Source of the DNA: Candidatus Kuenenia stuttgartensis
Lineage (GTDB): Bacteria; Planctomycetota; Planctomycetia; Isosphaerales; Isosphaeraceae
Assembly (NCBI GenBank): GCA_945865635.1
Contig: CAMBEP010000009.1
Location: 62,001-126,000, forward strand
Direction: 5' to 3'
Length of the DNA: 64,000 nt
The notes beneath the pieces are model-generated. The model worked only from the letters and a program-made list of their open reading frames with translations. It ran no database searches and was not told the origin of the DNA. The translations under genes and the position numbers were made by a program. Positions 28,218 to 36,623 of the stretch are shown piece by piece. Within the stretch, counting starts at the first letter, position 1; the number at the start of each line of letters is the position of its first letter.

Positions 28218-30905
28218 TTAATCCTGATAGAGGAATTCGTTGGAAGCCATGAGCGATTGACCCAGATGCCCCAAGGCTGTCAGCACACGGTGTGCAGGCT
28301 GGTCGGCCTTCAGGCCGGGGGCTGGAGGGGCATTTGATTTCAGGTGTTCGCGGACAAAGGCAACCGCGCCAGCAAGCTCCTGGTCAGTAGCCGCCCTGGA
28401 ATAAGCCCGCTCCCAGATGGTTGCTACAATGGACCCAAGATTTGCGGGCTCCGCTGGAATCGAAGGCGATTGTTTGGTCGCTTCTGAAATGCAATGTGTG
28501 GAAGTTAAAACCGGTTTGGCCGTTTGATCGCTTGCCAGTTTGGCCAGCCTCGCGGCCTGATCCAGTATGAAGGCTCCATTCATGAGCATCAACGATTGGG
28601 TGGCGACAGTGGCTGAGGTTCTTCGCTCGCAGTGAGTCTCCATCACAGGGGCGTCAAAAGCTGCCATCAGGCTGACTGGCTGGCTCCGCTTCTGCATAAC
28701 GTAGATGGATCGACGGCCAGATTGGCCACTGACCACGACCTGGCCGGAATCATCTGAATCCACACCCACGGAGGGCCCAAACATGGTGGTTTCAAGATGC
28801 CCCGACGAAGCCAGTGCTCGATCACGCACAGATTCTGCTTCCAGCCGATGGACTGGATAGCGGCTCAGCAGGCGGCCATCTTGGTCAGGATCGTTCGAGA
28901 TTTGCATTTCATTGCGTTTCGAACTTTGGCGATAGGCTGTTGACATGACAATCCGCTTGTGCAGCGGCTTTAATCGCCAGCCATTGGTTTTTAATTCGGT
29001 GGCCAGATAATCGAGAAGTTCCGGATGCGTAGGCTGTTCGCCCAATCGCCCAAACTCGCCGGCTGTGGCCACCAGACCACGGCCAAAATGGTGCATCCAG
29101 ATTCGGTTGGCAAGGACCCGTGCCGTGATTGGATTTTCAGCCGATGTCAGCCAGCGTGCAAATGCAAGTCGGCGGCCTGTGGAGTGGCCAGCAGGTATCT
29201 CGGGCTTTAGATCCAATACGCTACCTTCAGGCTTCAAGACTTCAGGAATGCCGGGTGCAACGGCCTCTAGCGGCTGCCGGTAGTCGCCGCGATGCAGTCG
29301 GTGAGTCGCTGGCACAGGCTTGCCCTGAGGCTCATCGTAAATTGACAGGAAATTCTCGACGGGTTTTTTGGCCCTCAAGGCAGCAATGACGGCATCCTGT
29401 TTTTTCAATTCTTCACTGGCCTTTGGCAGATACTGATAAAGCACGCCGGGGCTGATTTTGACACTCGGGTTGGAGTCCAGCAGTTTATTCATCTCGGCCG
29501 ATCGCTTGTTTGGAGCAGTTTCAGCGGCGGCTTTCAATTGGTCTCGCAGCGGCTGGGGGTATTTCTCCAGCTCTTTTGCGAGCGCCAATTTCATTTGTTC
29601 TGCTTCATAAGTCTGGCGTTTTACTGCGAGTGGCTTGAGATCATTTTCAATCTTTGCAGATTGATCTCGATCTTTTTGAGTGTATAGAGAGACCAATCGA
29701 GCGCCTGGCTGACGAAATCCCTGCCAGTGTAATCCAGGCTCAAAAATGGCTCTGAGTCGGAAATAATCGATATGCGAAATGGGGTCATACCGGTGGTCGT
29801 GGCACTGTGCGCAAGCAACAGAAAGCCCAAGTGTGGTGGATGTGACCACCTTGACCGTATCGGCCATGACCTGGTTGCGGGCGATTTCTGAATAATCGGC
29901 GGCGGTTGGGTCGGCGGGCATGCGTAAGAAGCCAGTGGCCGTGAGCAGTTCGGCCTGAGCCGGTGTCAAATTGTTCCAGGGGCGTGGCAGAAGCTCATCG
30001 CCAGCAAGCTGTTCGACCAGAAACTGATCGACGGGCTTGTCGTCATTAAAGGCACGTATGAGCCAGTCGCGATATCGCCAGGCATGAGGCCGATCGGTGT
30101 CGGCTGCCGAACCACCATCGCTGTCGGCATAGCCGGCGGTGTCCATCCAGTGGCGGGCCCAGCGTTCGCCATATCGGGGTGAGGAGAGGAGAGCGTTGAC
30201 CAATCGCTCATAGGCGTCTGGTCGGGTGTCGGAGAGGAATTTTGAGACGTCTTCCGGAGTAGGTGGCATGCCAGTCAGGTCGAGTGTCACACGCCTTATT
30301 AGAGTGTTTTTGTCCGTGTCAGGCTGGAAGTGCAAGCCAATGGGCTTTAATTTGGCCAGTAAAAAGGCATCGATGGCATTTTGGGACCGATCGGCCGGGG
30401 CGGTTTGGGGTACGGCCCGATTCTGGATCGGCTGAAATGCCCAATATGAACGATCTTCGGCGGTCAGGCCCAGAGTTTTGCCAAGCGATTCGGGAGCAGG
30501 TTCGGGGCGGGCTGTTTTGGCACCCGCAGAGATCCACGCCTTGATTTTTACGAGTTCCGAGGGTGTGACACCAGCACCCTTGGGCGGCATTTCGCCGTCC
30601 TCGATCCGGGCTACGAGAAGGCTTTCGTCGGCATGTCCACGATTGATGGCAGGCCCCTGCTTACCGCCAGAAGTCATAGTTCGGACAAGTCTTAGGTCGA
30701 GATTGCCTTTTTTCCCTTCGACACCGCCATGGCAGTCCAGACAGTGGGCTCTGAGGATTGGCTTGATATCTTTTTCGAAGGACAACTCGGTGGGTTTGGT
30801 CAAAACGGCAGCCGTTTTGTCGCGATCCGCAGCCCAAGCGGTCGACCAACCATTGGCCACAATCGACACGAACGCCAATAAAAACAGCGATTTGTGGTTG
30901 GTCAT
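28218..30905 (-). CDS. PSCyt1-DUF1549-DUF1553 exported protein with haem-type N-terminus
   Basis: Numbered from ATG 30903-30905, a signal peptide (HKSLFLLAFVSIVANGWSTAWA) precedes a planctomycete cytochrome-like domain PSCyt1 with AHCLDCHGG (CxxCH), GHADESLLVARI and EMPPKG. DUF1549 (ANRDFVDAFLLAKL-type start, LTGMPPTPEDV, RYGERWARHWMDTAGYADSDG) and DUF1553 (YRQPLEAVAPG, WLTSAENPITARVLANRIWMHHFG) follow. It is about 895 residues, usual for the family. A GTG start (31008-31010) would add 35 proline-rich residues before the signal peptide and is rejected. It is an operon with DUF1501. Role: probable periplasmic electron-transfer/hydrolysis system; substrate unknown. Confidence 0.92.
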   Translation of the reverse strand: MTNHKSLFLLAFVSIVANGWSTAWAADRDKTAAVLTKPTELSFEKDIKPILRAHCLDCHGGVEGKKGNLDLRLVRTMTSGGKQGPAINRGHADESLLVARIEDGEMPPKGAGVTPSELVKIKAWISAGAKTARPEPAPESLGKTLGLTAEDRSYWAFQPIQNRAVPQTAPADRSQNAIDAFLLAKLKPIGLHFQPDTDKNTLIRRVTLDLTGMPPTPEDVSKFLSDTRPDAYERLVNALLSSPRYGERWARHWMDTAGYADSDGGSAADTDRPHAWRYRDWLIRAFNDDKPVDQFLVEQLAGDELLPRPWNNLTPAQAELLTATGFLRMPADPTAADYSEIARNQVMADTVKVVTSTTLGLSVACAQCHDHRYDPISHIDYFRLRAIFEPGLHWQGFRQPGARLVSLYTQKDRDQSAKIENDLKPLAVKRQTYEAEQMKLALAKELEKYPQPLRDQLKAAAETAPNKRSAEMNKLLDSNPSVKISPGVLYQYLPKASEELKKQDAVIAALRAKKPVENFLSIYDEPQGKPVPATHRLHRGDYRQPLEAVAPGIPEVLKPEGSVLDLKPEIPAGHSTGRRLAFARWLTSAENPITARVLANRIWMHHFGRGLVATAGEFGRLGEQPTHPELLDYLATELKTNGWRLKPLHKRIVMSTAYRQSSKRNEMQISNDPDQDGRLLSRYPVHRLEAESVRDRALASSGHLETTMFGPSVGVDSDDSGQVVVSGQSGRRSIYVMQKRSQPVSLMAAFDAPVMETHCERRTSATVATQSLMLMNGAFILDQAARLAKLASDQTAKPVLTSTHCISEATKQSPSIPAEPANLGSIVATIWERAYSRAATDQELAGAVAFVREHLKSNAPPAPGLKADQPAHRVLTALGHLGQSLMASNEFLYQD

Positions 30906-31096
30906 GGCATCACGGATCCGAATCTTTTTTTGGAGGAAGTCACCGTGGGGATGTGACTTGGTGGCGGGCAAGCCGGTAGACCAGAACGTCGGAGGGGGGG
31001 GATCAGGCACTGGTGCTCTAACTGAATATATCTGATAAAGGGCATTTGGGCAATGGCTCCCGGGAATCGCTGGTAGTGGGTCGTCATGGTCGCAAT

Positions 31097-31353
31097 CCGA
31101 TTGGGTTTGGGGTTTTCTGTTAGAGAGTCATTGTCCAAATGGAACTGTTTCGATCGCCTATTGTTCGATCAGGCTGCTGAGATTGTCTCGGAGCCATTCA
31201 GGATCCTTGTTTTGTATTCTTGACAGAAACTATTGTTATAATGGCACTTGTGTCGAACTGAAGAGGCCGTTTCTTGCGATGGTTTTGAGCGGTTTCGGAT
31301 CTTTTTTTGAAGCTTCCCCAAAAAGCGTTGTCCAAGGACTATTTTGAGAAGCA
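31097..31353. repeat. Diverged non-coding duplication, copy A
   Basis: This segment pairs with 31543-31757. By eye about four in five bases match over the best 150 bp (31201-31353 against 31604-31757), including the blocks TATTCTTGACA, GCACTTGTGTC, TTTTGAGC and CCAAGGACTATTTT. It lies upstream of the DUF1549 gene on the left and the DnaA-like gene on the right. Confidence 0.65.
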
Positions 31354-32023
31354 GCTGATCGACCCACGTGAATTTGTCACGTTTAAAAGAAACCTACAGG
31401 GGCAACAAGGCATGACCAAAAATGGGTAATCTACAGGAACTGAGTCTAAAATTCCAAAACCATCTTTGAAGAACCAAGGATGCATGGCTTCTGGAAGGGT
31501 CGTAAGATCACGCCCCTGAAATCGCAGGCAAGCCAGTGAGTAAGCGATTTGGTTTGGGTTTTTCGTTGGAGGATCTTTTTGGGAACTGGCACGGGGCGAC
31601 TCTGGATTCTCGTTTTATATTCTTGACATAAACTATTTTTATATATGCACTTGTGTCATTCTTAGGATAGCGTTTTTTTGGCGATGATTTTGAGCATTTT
31701 CGGGTTCTTTTTGAAGCGTTCCAAAAAGCGTTCTCCAAGGACTATTTTTGAGAAGCACCGGAGCGACTCCTGCGGATGGAACTATTATCGTGCCCTGGGC
31801 CGCAAAAAGCGTTGCCTTGGTCAAAGATGATTTGAGTTTCTCTGGGGTTGACCATCAAGGGCGTTCTGGTATCGCTGTGGCGATTGGAATACTTACGGAA
31901 ATAAGGGTTGCAAGGGTTGTGTGGAAGAGGGTGTTGCAAGGAGTCAGAAGATTGCGGAAATTTTGAATCAGGATTTCCCCTAACTCCTGTTTGCATGCTA
32001 GGATTGAATATTAAGCATCCGAT
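31354..32023. other. Gene-free region before the DnaA-like gene (excluding copy B)
   Basis: No convincing gene is seen. The span includes copy B of the duplicated element and the promoter region of the DnaA-like gene. I looked for TTATCCACA-type DnaA boxes on both strands and found no good match. Confidence 0.5.
31543..31757. repeat. Diverged non-coding duplication, copy B
   Basis: Second copy of the element starting at 31097, about 403 bp away in the same orientation. Neither copy keeps a reading frame: a minus-strand frame crosses copy B but is not conserved in copy A. The AT-rich core with TTGACA could be a promoter, but the nearest TATAAT-like hexamer is only 11 bases away, too close for a standard sigma-70 site. 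Confidence 0.65.
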
Positions 32024-33193
32024 TTGACTTGCACCCATGATGCGGATCATTATCAAGTGAGCCATACAACCTTACAGACCGATAAAAGCGCGGAACTCCT
32101 GGCCAAAACGGCCATGGCAGTTCGTGCGGATGTTTGGTCGGGTTTTATTATGCATCCGGGTAATGAGTTGGCAACAGGCGTGGTGCGGATGCTGGCTGAG
32201 GGTCAGACAGAAGGATTCAGCCCGCTTTTGATGGTGGGCGAAACCGGTTCGGGCAAGACACGTTTGTTGGAACTGCTTGTGACAGAGACATTGAGGCAGC
32301 GGCCGGGAGCTTCGGTGACGAACCTTGATGGAGCCACATTAAGGCAATGGGTTGCGGATTTGAGCAAGCTTTCGGCCGAGGGATCCGGTGCAGGCAATTC
32401 GCATTTGAGGGTTGACCCTGATACGGAATTTGCGGAATGGTCTCAGTTGCGCGAGCGTCTTCGAGATGTGGATCTGCTGATTTTGGACTCTCTGGAAGAC
32501 TTGTCGGGCCGATTTTCTGCAATTGAAGAGCTTGAACATGCGATTGATGTTTTGGGTTATCGCGGATCAGCCGTAGTGATGACTGTAAAGTCGATGCCTC
32601 GGGCGGGCCCGAAGAGCAAGTGGCCTTCGCGATTTCTGGGGCTTTTGGGTGGCGGTTTGGTGGTGCGGTTGGGGATGCCGGACGAATCCGCGCGGCGGCG
32701 ATTTATATTGAAGTGGTGCGCCACCAATACGGTCACAATACCGCCAGCGATGGTTGATCAGATCGCACGTGAGCCACTGGACTTTGGTGGTCTCAAGGGC
32801 CGTCTTGAAACGATCCGGCTTCATGCGAAGGTGCATCGAAAGCCAATCTCGCCCGAAATTCTGGATGCACTTGAAGAGCTTCAGAAAGTGGATCGTGGGA
32901 GAGTTCAGAAGCCAACCATTCGCGAGATCACGAAGCTGGTTGCGAAAACTTACCAATTGAAAATGAGCGATTTGACGGGCCCATGTCGCCAGCCTGGGAT
33001 GGTCAGGCCGAGGCATGTGGCGATTTGGCTGGCTCGTCATGTTGCCGAATTGTCGTTTGACAAAATTGCCGATTATTTTGGTGGACGAGACCCGGCCACA
33101 ATTCGCCATGCGATTCGTCAGGTAGACTTGCGTCGATTTTCCGAACCAGTTCTGGATGAGCAGCTTGCAACATTGAAGCTGAAGCTGGTCTGA
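32024..33193 (+). CDS. DnaA-like AAA+ protein with a C-terminal DnaA domain IV
   Basis: This DNA-binding ATPase is related to the chromosomal initiator DnaA. The AAA+ part has Walker A GETGSGKT (72-79) and a Walker B-like LLILDSLEDL (D155). The C-terminal about 95 residues match domain IV: EITKLVAKTYQLKMSDLTG, RPRHVAIWLARHV, then GGRDPATIRHAI (353-364), the counterpart of DnaA GGRDHTTVLHA. N-terminal domains I/II are absent or very short, unlike a standard DnaA of about 450 residues. The start is uncertain: TTG 32024, GTG 32057 or ATG 32114. No dnaN or gyrase neighbour is present. It could be the lineage's divergent DnaA, or a paralogue acting as a regulator. The H of GGRDHT is replaced by P. 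Confidence 0.82.
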   Translation: MTCTHDADHYQVSHTTLQTDKSAELLAKTAMAVRADVWSGFIMHPGNELATGVVRMLAEGQTEGFSPLLMVGETGSGKTRLLELLVTETLRQRPGASVTNLDGATLRQWVADLSKLSAEGSGAGNSHLRVDPDTEFAEWSQLRERLRDVDLLILDSLEDLSGRFSAIEELEHAIDVLGYRGSAVVMTVKSMPRAGPKSKWPSRFLGLLGGGLVVRLGMPDESARRRFILKWCATNTVTIPPAMVDQIAREPLDFGGLKGRLETIRLHAKVHRKPISPEILDALEELQKVDRGRVQKPTIREITKLVAKTYQLKMSDLTGPCRQPGMVRPRHVAIWLARHVAELSFDKIADYFGGRDPATIRHAIRQVDLRRFSEPVLDEQLATLKLKLV

Positions 33194-33214
33194 TCCAGAA
33201 AACTTCGGAATGGA

Positions 33215-34438
33215 TTATTGCTTGAGCAATTCGGCAGGCACTGCGAAGAACCAGAAACGGATCGGTTTTTCGGCGACAAAGTCGTTGTCGGTGGCAACGA
33301 CCATCAAGCGTCTGCCATCGGCGAGATTTGGTCCGAAAGTAAGGCCTTCGATCTTTTCAGGAAAATCTTTGCCGTTTAGATGAAACCGAGGGTCGAGCAA
33401 GTCGACGAAAACGCGTTTTTTGACGGGCTGAATCGAGTCAGGAAGTGGTCCTGAGGGGAGATTCTCAATGGAGGAGACATCGGTGGCATCGGCGATATCA
33501 AAAAGCATGATTTTTTTGGTTTTGGCTTCGAGTCCAGGCTTGCTGTCGCGTTCGATGGAGAGGAAGAGCGAGCCGCCGACATGGCAGATTTCGCTGATTC
33601 CCGTGGTCGGGTCATCAAGGACATAGACCAGTTCGCGGGGCTTGCAGTTTGGCCCACAGGTTTGAAGGATTCGCAGGTTTCGACCGATCCGCTTGCCGTC
33701 GTTGGAAAGTGCTCCGTCTTGAAGCAGAGCCCGCTGAGCGATAGCCAGAAGACCACCCTGGCCATCAGTGCAGAGCCCTTCGAAGCCGGAATTCGACTGC
33801 CGGCCCGACTTGTTGGCTTTCAGTTCCTGAGCTTCTTCACCCCTGGGGTTTGCGACTTGAAAGCGGGCAGGTACTGGCCAATTCAAGAGCGTTTTGCCAT
33901 CGGTATCAAAACTTCGGATGGAGGGCCCATATTCGTCGGAGACAAGGATTTTGCCCTGCCAGAGTGCAATGCCTTCAGGGTCGAATCGCGTTGATTTTTC
34001 AGGTGATTTCAGATCAAAAGCGGTGGATTTTCCAGTAAGTGGCAGCCCATTTTCCTGCTTCAAGGTGATCGTTTTACGGATAACAGGCGCAGAGCCCTCG
34101 GCCAGGGCGGCTGTCATGTCCACTTCATGAAATCGTGGCTGGTGATCGGTGATTCCATCTTTTGGGCCACGATCTGAAAGCCAGAAATAGAGCTGGCCGA
34201 TACCAGTCCATGAAAAACCGGAAGGCCCACCCGTACGGTCTGCCGGAGTCCCATCCGAAAGAAGCCCCTTGAGGCCCGAGAGGTCTTGGGTAGCACCTGC
34301 AACGGTGACACTGCGGAGGATTTCCACCTGCTGTGCCGCTGCAGTTGTGGTGCAGAGAGCCCAAAAAAGAGATACGCCGAATCGGTGTGCAATTTGCATT
34401 GTTGTGACGGGTTTTCGCTTGTGAACGGAATTGTGCAT
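33215..34438 (-). CDS. Exported phytase-like esterase domain protein
   Basis: The protein has a leader (HRFGVSLFWALCTTTAAAQ) followed by a beta-propeller-like domain of the 'esterase-like activity of phytase' type. Recognisable pieces are GLSDGTPADRTGG, LYFWLSDRGPKDG, DPEGIALWQGKILVSDEYGPSI, NSGFEGLCTDGQGG and a late KIEGLTFGPNLADGRRLMVVATDND. Members are linked to phosphoester substrates; the exact reaction is not known. The frame starts far upstream (34483), but ATG 34436-34438 or ATG 34397-34399 fits the leader better. It converges with the DnaA-like gene across 21 bases. Confidence 0.78.
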   Translation of the reverse strand: MHNSVHKRKPVTTMQIAHRFGVSLFWALCTTTAAAQQVEILRSVTVAGATQDLSGLKGLLSDGTPADRTGGPSGFSWTGIGQLYFWLSDRGPKDGITDHQPRFHEVDMTAALAEGSAPVIRKTITLKQENGLPLTGKSTAFDLKSPEKSTRFDPEGIALWQGKILVSDEYGPSIRSFDTDGKTLLNWPVPARFQVANPRGEEAQELKANKSGRQSNSGFEGLCTDGQGGLLAIAQRALLQDGALSNDGKRIGRNLRILQTCGPNCKPRELVYVLDDPTTGISEICHVGGSLFLSIERDSKPGLEAKTKKIMLFDIADATDVSSIENLPSGPLPDSIQPVKKRVFVDLLDPRFHLNGKDFPEKIEGLTFGPNLADGRRLMVVATDNDFVAEKPIRFWFFAVPAELLKQ

Positions 34439-34876
34439 TATGGAGGATAATAGATCCTCTCTTAGATCATCGATTCCTGTCAAATGAAGAATCCATGAAG
34501 AAAATGGTTTGTGTTCTTATACGATCAATGTGTTGAAATTGGGTCGACAATCAGTTGCATGAAAATTACATGAAATGGCAAAGTCAGTCATGGAAAAATA
34601 AATTTATGAAAACCATACATCGCATAAGAACGACACAAAATATCTCAGAGCAATCCATTAGGATAAATGATATGGAAAGAGTTTATTTTAGATTGAGCTA
34701 TGATATCTGATGTCGATTAAATGAGTGGATTGATTCGGTTGCCATGGGTTAAAGTTTAAGCGAGAAATCCGGGTTGACCGATTCGCGGATTTGAGTCACG
34801 ATGAAATCAACGGAGCGAATTGTTGGCCGAGCGGGATCGGCCTTCAATCCATGAATGTGGAAATGAGAGGCTACAA
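34439..34876. other. 438-bp AT-rich intergenic region
   Basis: It lies between the leftward phytase-like gene and the rightward small membrane protein gene and is notably AT-rich (34500-34740). No open frame with support is present; it probably holds divergent promoters. A short inverted repeat (GGATAATAGATCC near 34445) sits by the start of the phytase-like gene. Confidence 0.4.
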
Positions 34877-35080
34877 ATGATTGGCTTGACATGGTTTGTG
34901 ATGACCCTGCCATTCCGCTTGGTCTTTGGCGTGATTGGGGCGGTTGGCCGGATGATTGGCATGGCACTGGGTATTTTGGTTCTGGCAACAGGTGGGGCAA
35001 TGTGGGCCGCAGAGCTGCCACACTTTGCCGTTCCAGTGCTGCTTATAGGCGGGATTTTGACGCTCAAGAGCCTGTTTTGA
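34877..35080 (+). CDS. Small two-helix membrane protein (67 residues)
   Basis: ATG 34877 is preceded by AGAGG at 6 bases' spacing and gives a 67-residue protein with two long hydrophobic stretches (LTWFVMTLPFRLVFGVIGAV and MGALGILVLATGGAMW-like) and little soluble part. An upstream TTG in the same frame gives 86 residues but lacks a ribosome-binding site. Function is unknown. Its last 17 bases overlap the end of the convergent DoxX-like gene, so the two transcripts are antisense there. Confidence 0.65.
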   Translation: MIGLTWFVMTLPFRLVFGVIGAVGRMIGMALGILVLATGGAMWAAELPHFAVPVLLIGGILTLKSLF

Positions 35081-35420
35081 AGCCATAAAGATCAGGCTGA
35101 CGCAGACCGGCAGTGAACCAGATCAGCACCAGGAAGATGGCAGGCGCGGAGAAATCTTGGCCATGGCTCATATGGGCCATGATTGCGCCGCCGAGGTATC
35201 CTGAAAGGACCATGGTGCCGAAATTTTTTGTTTGAGGCAGAAAAAAAAGAGCTGTCGCGGACAGTTCGCCCAAAGCGATGATGATTCGCCAATCGGCCAG
35301 GCCCATTTTGGCAAATCCTTCCATAACTTCTGACGAGCCAACCAGTTTCATGATGGCGCTCAGGATGAGTGAAGCAGAGAATAGGCATGTCAGGCCGAAG
35401 GCGATGCGTTGTCGGGTCAT
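35064..35420 (-). CDS. DoxX-like membrane protein
   Basis: The 118-residue protein has four hydrophobic helices, as in DoxX/DUF4267-type proteins: LTCLFSASLILSAIMKLVG, WRIIIALGELSATALFFLPQ, TMVLSGYLGGAIMAHMSHG and PAIFLVLIWFTAGLRQP. The GYLGGAIMAHM segment is typical of DoxX-like proteins. The function of this group is not established. The start is ATG 35418-35420. It overlaps the convergent small membrane protein gene by 17 bases at the stop end. Confidence 0.8.
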   Translation of the reverse strand: MTRQRIAFGLTCLFSASLILSAIMKLVGSSEVMEGFAKMGLADWRIIIALGELSATALFFLPQTKNFGTMVLSGYLGGAIMAHMSHGQDFSAPAIFLVLIWFTAGLRQPDLYGFKTGS

Positions 35421-35645
35421 GGTACAGGTCCGTTGATCAAAGGTTCAGAAAACTTGCTGAGCAGTTGCTTGAGGGTGCATCTAACATAACCGTTTGGGTG
35501 ATGCTTGATCAAGCATGGATAGGGCCGGAAGTTAGCAATGTTGGTTTGGATTTTGGCTCACCAGAGTGTAGTATGGGAAGACTTCTGAGAGTCAATACGG
35601 GATTGTGGCCAACCAGTCGAATCATCAAACTGAGGATGGACTATC

Positions 35646-36569
35646 TTGGGCGGATTAAAAGAGGGTGTTCATCTGGGTGATTGCTTGGCAGGACTCAAGG
35701 GATTGCCCGAAGCGAGCTTGGATCTTGCTTTTGCAGATCCTCCATTTAATATTGGATACGATTATGACACCTATGATGACAGGCGAGATGACACAGCCTA
35801 TTTAAATTGGTGCAAGGAATGGATAGGGCAGATTTATCGTGTACTGAAACCCAACGGCAGCTTTTGGCTTGCGATTGGTGATGAATATGCGGCCGAATTG
35901 AAAGTGATGGCACATCGGGAGATTGGATTCATACCGCGCAACTGGGTAATCTGGTATTACACGTTTGGCGTGCATTGCAAGAATAAATTCACGCGCAGCC
36001 ATGTACATTTATTATATTTTGTGAAAGATAAAATGGATTTTACATTTCATAAAGAGGGTTTGCATGTGCCGTCGGCCCGGCAGTTGATTTACAACGACAA
36101 GCGAGCGAATCCGCTGGGTCGGATGCCAGATGACACTTGGATATTAAGGCCCCAGGATGTGCCGGAAGGTTTTTCTGGAGATAGCGATACATGGAATATT
36201 TCCCGGGTGTGCGGCACTTTCAAAGAGCGGGCGGGATGGCATGGTTGCCAGATGCCGGAGCGCGTACTGAGTCGGATCATTGAAGCCAGTTCGTCGCCCG
36301 GCGACTGGGTGATTGACCCTTTTGTGGGGAGTGGAACAACTTTGGCGGTGGCTCGCAAGCTGGGCCGTCAAACACTTGGCTTTGAAATGTCAGAGGAATA
36401 TGCTGCCCGAGCCCGCGAGCGTCTGGCAATGACGAAGCCAGGCGATAGTTTGGAAGGCGGTCAGGAGACTCCGTGGGCTCAGCCGAAGCCCAAGAAGGCA
36501 AGTGCCGGGTCGCCTCAGGGACCGAAGCGAACGGCTAAATCCAAGTTGGATCAACCGGAATCTGTGTAA
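35646..36569 (+). CDS. Solitary beta-class DNA methyltransferase (N6-adenine/N4-cytosine)
   Basis: This transferase places methyl groups from SAM on adenine N6 or cytosine N4. Catalytic motif DPPF is at residues 31-34, and the SAM-binding DPFVGSGTT at 224-232 comes last, which is the beta order. Between them lies the likely target-recognition part ([42 protein letters not shown]). The C-terminal 40 residues are Lys/Pro/Ser-rich. The start is TTG at 35646 with GAGGA 9 bases upstream; no in-frame ATG exists before DPPF. No restriction enzyme gene is adjacent, so it is probably a regulatory methylase. It precedes the glycerol-3-phosphate dehydrogenase by 54 bases. Confidence 0.9.
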   Translation: MGGLKEGVHLGDCLAGLKGLPEASLDLAFADPPFNIGYDYDTYDDRRDDTAYLNWCKEWIGQIYRVLKPNGSFWLAIGDEYAAELKVMAHREIGFIPRNWVIWYYTFGVHCKNKFTRSHVHLLYFVKDKMDFTFHKEGLHVPSARQLIYNDKRANPLGRMPDDTWILRPQDVPEGFSGDSDTWNISRVCGTFKERAGWHGCQMPERVLSRIIEASSSPGDWVIDPFVGSGTTLAVARKLGRQTLGFEMSEEYAARARERLAMTKPGDSLEGGQETPWAQPKPKKASAGSPQGPKRTAKSKLDQPESV

Positions 36570-36623
36570 CGAGTTTGACCAGCGCCCAATCGTCCATTGT
36601 ATTTCCCAAGGAGTCAAAAAAAA

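Noticed and set aside
31508-31738. Minus-strand 76-residue protein in the duplicated region
   Set aside because: The frame is not kept in the other copy of the duplication and has no recognisable domain.
31010-32024. Chromosomal origin (oriC) with DnaA boxes
   Set aside because: The site is next to a DnaA-like gene and is gene-free, but no good TTATNCACA match was found on either strand; GC skew could not be computed.
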